Origin: Pseudomonadota bacterium
GTDB taxonomy: Bacteria; Pseudomonadota; Gammaproteobacteria; Xanthomonadales; Xanthomonadaceae
Length of the DNA: 64,000 nt
Direction of reading: 5' to 3'
Assembly: GCA_023419315.1 (NCBI GenBank)
Contig: JAEZYE010000061.1
Location: forward strand, 1-64,000
In this document: in pieces, positions 61,726 through 64,000 of the stretch
Layout of the letters: each line of letters opens with the position of its first letter
How positions within the stretch are numbered: the first letter of the stretch is position 1
Program-made: the position numbers and the translations under genes
The notes under the pieces: model-generated
Told to the model about the DNA's origin: nothing
The model's database searches: none
What the model saw: only the letters and a program-made list of their open reading frames with translations

Positions 61726-62136
61726 TTACTGTACGAACCCAATCTTCTGCATGCGCGCGTTCTTTGCCGCAGCCAGAACCTTCGCCATCACTTCGTACTG
61801 CGCGTCAGCGGCAGCATCGATGCGCAACTCGGGTTGATTGGTGGGATCACGCTGCACTTCCTGCTCCATGCGCTGCTGCAGATCCTGCACATTGACCGGC
61901 GAGTTGTTCCAGTAAACCGCATTGCCGGAATCGATCTTGAGTTCGATCGGCGGTGGCGGTTCACGCAACTGCGGCGGCGGGTTGATCACGCGCTGCGGCA
62001 GTGCCACGTCGATCGGATACGTCATGATCGGCGCCGTCACGATGAAGATGATCAACAGCACGAGCATCACGTCCACGAGGGGCGTGACGTTGATGTCGGC
62101 CATCGGGCCCTTGCTTCCACCACTGCTGAATGCCAT
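61726..62136 (-). CDS. exbD2: ExbD-family protein, second copy
   Basis: 136 residues. Membrane anchor INVTPLVDVMLVLLIIFIVTAP with Asp26, then a periplasmic domain rich in Pro/Gln (VINPPPQLREPPPP). ExbD transmits proton-motive force with ExbB to TonB. In Xanthomonas campestris the second exbD is dispensable for iron uptake. It begins 3 bases after the first exbD, so both belong to one transcript. Confidence 0.92.
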   Translation of the reverse strand: MAFSSGGSKGPMADINVTPLVDVMLVLLIIFIVTAPIMTYPIDVALPQRVINPPPQLREPPPPIELKIDSGNAVYWNNSPVNVQDLQQRMEQEVQRDPTNQPELRIDAAADAQYEVMAKVLAAAKNARMQKIGFVQ

Positions 62137-62139
62137 GAC

Positions 62140-62565
62140 TTACTGACCCGTTTCTTTGGTGGCTACGTAGCCGATGTCCAACATGCCCTGGCTCTGCGCG
62201 ATCTTCGTCACTTCGCTGATCGTGCCCATCTTGGTGGTGCGATCACCACGCAGGTTGAGCTTGGGCTGCGGCTGCAGCTGCGCCGTGCTGGAGAGACGCG
62301 ATTCAAGGATTTCCTTGGTGATCGCTTCGTCGTTCCAGTACAGCGTGCCGTCTTCCTTCACCGAAACCGTGATCGGCGGGACCGGAGGAGCCTCCTGATC
62401 CTTTTCCTGCACAAGGGTGGCCTGCGGCAGATCGATCTTCACCTTATGCGACATCAGCGGCGCCGTGATGATGAAGATGATCAGCAGCACCAACATCACG
62501 TCCACGAGGGGCGTGACGTTGATTTCGGCCATCGGGCCACCGCTATTACCACTACTGAAAGCCAT
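62140..62565 (-). CDS. exbD1: ExbD-family protein, first copy
   Basis: 141 residues, the canonical ExbD size. Anchor INVTPLVDVMLVLLIIFIITAP with Asp26, then a periplasmic domain (ITVSVKEDGTLYWNDEAITKEILESRL, PKLNLRGDRTTKMGTISEV). Third gene of the tonB-exbB-exbD run, 53 bases after exbB. Energy transfer to TonB-dependent receptors, such as those encoded at 35596 and 44116. Confidence 0.93.
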   Translation of the reverse strand: MAFSSGNSGGPMAEINVTPLVDVMLVLLIIFIITAPLMSHKVKIDLPQATLVQEKDQEAPPVPPITVSVKEDGTLYWNDEAITKEILESRLSSTAQLQPQPKLNLRGDRTTKMGTISEVTKIAQSQGMLDIGYVATKETGQ

Positions 62566-62618
62566 TTTCGGGCTCCGTCAATGCTTGTCGATAGGCGAGG
62601 ACTGCTTGCAACCGGCGC

Positions 62619-63380
62619 TTAGCGAACGCGCGAGCCGGTGGCGAAGAAGTCGTGCAGATCGTGGGCGAACGAATCGAACTTGGCGATCGTCGTGCTGTTG
62701 GTCTTGCTGAAGAAGTTGTAGGCGAACACGGCCGGGATCGCGACGAACAGACCGATGGCGGTCATGATCAGTGCTTCACCCACCGGGCCGGCGACGGCGT
62801 CGATGGAGGCCTGGCCGGTGGCACCGATGCGGATCAGCGCGCCGTAGATACCCCACACCGTACCCAGCAGACCAACGAACGGAGCGGTCGCGCCGACGGT
62901 AGCCAGCAGGGTCATGCCGCTCTGCAGCTTCGAGCTTTCGCGGGTCACGGCCTGACGCAGCGCGCGGTCAACGAATTCCGAACGGCTGAGCGATTCACCC
63001 AGACCGGTGCCAGTACCTTCGGCGCGCTGGTGGTGCGCAGCGGCCTGGGCGGCGTCGAGGGCGATCTTGGAGAACGGCTCGTTCTTCGGCTGCTCTTCCA
63101 TCAGACGGATGGCGTCCTGGGCGTTCGGGGTTTCCCAGAACGCGCTGGTCACGCGGTCGGCCTGACCCTTCAAGCGGGCGCTCTTCAGCGCATTGATGAC
63201 GGTCCAGTACCAGGACATGGCCGACATCGCGACGAGGATCAGCAGCACGGCCCAGGAAACAGCGTATTCGCCGGGCTTTTGCATCATCTCGGTGATCAGG
63301 TGCTCGAAGCCCATGTTGGTGAGGGCACTCGCGGCGTTGTTGCCCCCGGCTGCGGCGGCGATGAGGATTTCCTGCAGCAT
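62619..63380 (-). CDS. exbB: ExbB-family proton channel (MotA/TolQ/ExbB)
   Basis: 253 residues with three membrane segments (about 38-58, 155-180, 195-220). ExbB forms the pentameric proton channel that works with ExbD and TonB. The MotA/TolQ/ExbB domain shows LLATVGATAPFVGLLGTVWGIYGALIRIG and VGEALIMTAIGLFVAIPAVFAYNFF. It is longer at the N-terminus, with LIAAAAGGNNAA. It follows tonB with an 85-base gap and leads into exbD1. Confidence 0.93.
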   Translation of the reverse strand: MLQEILIAAAAGGNNAASALTNMGFEHLITEMMQKPGEYAVSWAVLLILVAMSAMSWYWTVINALKSARLKGQADRVTSAFWETPNAQDAIRLMEEQPKNEPFSKIALDAAQAAAHHQRAEGTGTGLGESLSRSEFVDRALRQAVTRESSKLQSGMTLLATVGATAPFVGLLGTVWGIYGALIRIGATGQASIDAVAGPVGEALIMTAIGLFVAIPAVFAYNFFSKTNSTTIAKFDSFAHDLHDFFATGSRVR

Positions 63381-63465
63381 GACGCTTACCTTTGTTTAAG
63401 TATGTTGATTGATTGGAAGTGTTGCGGCTAACGAAACTCTGGAAAAACCTGGTGCTTGGGCGCGC

Positions 63466-64000
<535 letters not shown>

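Overview
The window is about 64 kb of high-G+C gammaproteobacterial chromosome. Several features point to the family Xanthomonadaceae/Lysobacteraceae (Lysobacter, Luteimonas, Xanthomonas and relatives): a FabV-type enoyl-ACP reductase, a tonB-exbB-exbD-exbD cluster like the one known from Xanthomonas, a phenylalanine hydroxylase beside a divergent Lrp-type regulator, mlaFEDCBA in one run with vacJ/mlaA at its end, two large TonB-dependent receptors and a linked recC-recB-recD operon. I place it no lower than family. Most of the window is dense, ordinary core chromosome. There is no rRNA, CRISPR array, prophage or recognisable insertion sequence, and I found no tRNA.

Layout. 1-5.2 kb: the 3' end of gltB, gltD, a zinc alcohol dehydrogenase, an unusual two-domain methylglyoxal-synthase-like protein and a BenE-family transporter. 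5.2-8 kb: a small, visibly less G+C-rich island holding a serine-hydrolase lipoprotein, a decayed second copy of the benE 3' end (so the hydrolase lies between direct repeats), a small lipoprotein gene interrupted by a stop codon, and about 0.5 kb with no convincing gene. 8-13 kb: a PepSY protein, a TetA-like MFS exporter, a hexose-6-phosphate mutarotase overlapping a lytic transglycosylase, a YchJ protein and folE. 13-21.4 kb: recC-recB-recD, joined by 4-nt start/stop overlaps. 21.6-25.8 kb: mlaFEDCBA for outer-membrane lipid asymmetry. 25.9-32.2 kb: rmuC, a LysE exporter, an APC permease, fabV and rlmI.

32.2-35.5 kb: a yybP-ykoY (Mn2+) riboswitch with a recognisable promoter ahead of a TerC/Alx membrane protein, two perfect hairpins, a rhomboid protease and a GH18 chitinase. 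35.6-46.2 kb: a TonB-dependent receptor, a GYF-AIM24 fusion, a patatin-like lipoprotein, a run of small enzymes (HD hydrolase, GFA protein, secreted ABM monooxygenase), a DUF2164 protein, an Lrp regulator divergent from phhA, and a second TonB-dependent receptor. 46.2-51.5 kb: a YafY/WYL regulator, a NIPSNAP protein, an unknown protein, a DesK-type kinase with a NarL-type regulator, and an MgtC/DUF4010 membrane protein.

51.6-60.1 kb: fbp; an outer-membrane porin with a CitMHS carrier, divergent from an orphan OmpR-type regulator that lacks the phospho-acceptor aspartate; a PA0069-like radical SAM protein; cardiolipin synthase; a small membrane protein coupled to pdxJ. 60.1-61.2 kb is a 1.1-kb stretch with no gene I can support. 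61.2-64 kb: tonB (cut by the window end), exbB and two exbD genes closed by a terminator, then a third exbD beyond it.

The strongest candidates for something less described are the tandem MgsA-like protein, the phosphorylation-site-deficient regulator beside the porin/CitMHS pair, the third ExbD, and the hairpin abutting the rhomboid start codon. I did not find a clear-cut new multi-gene system.
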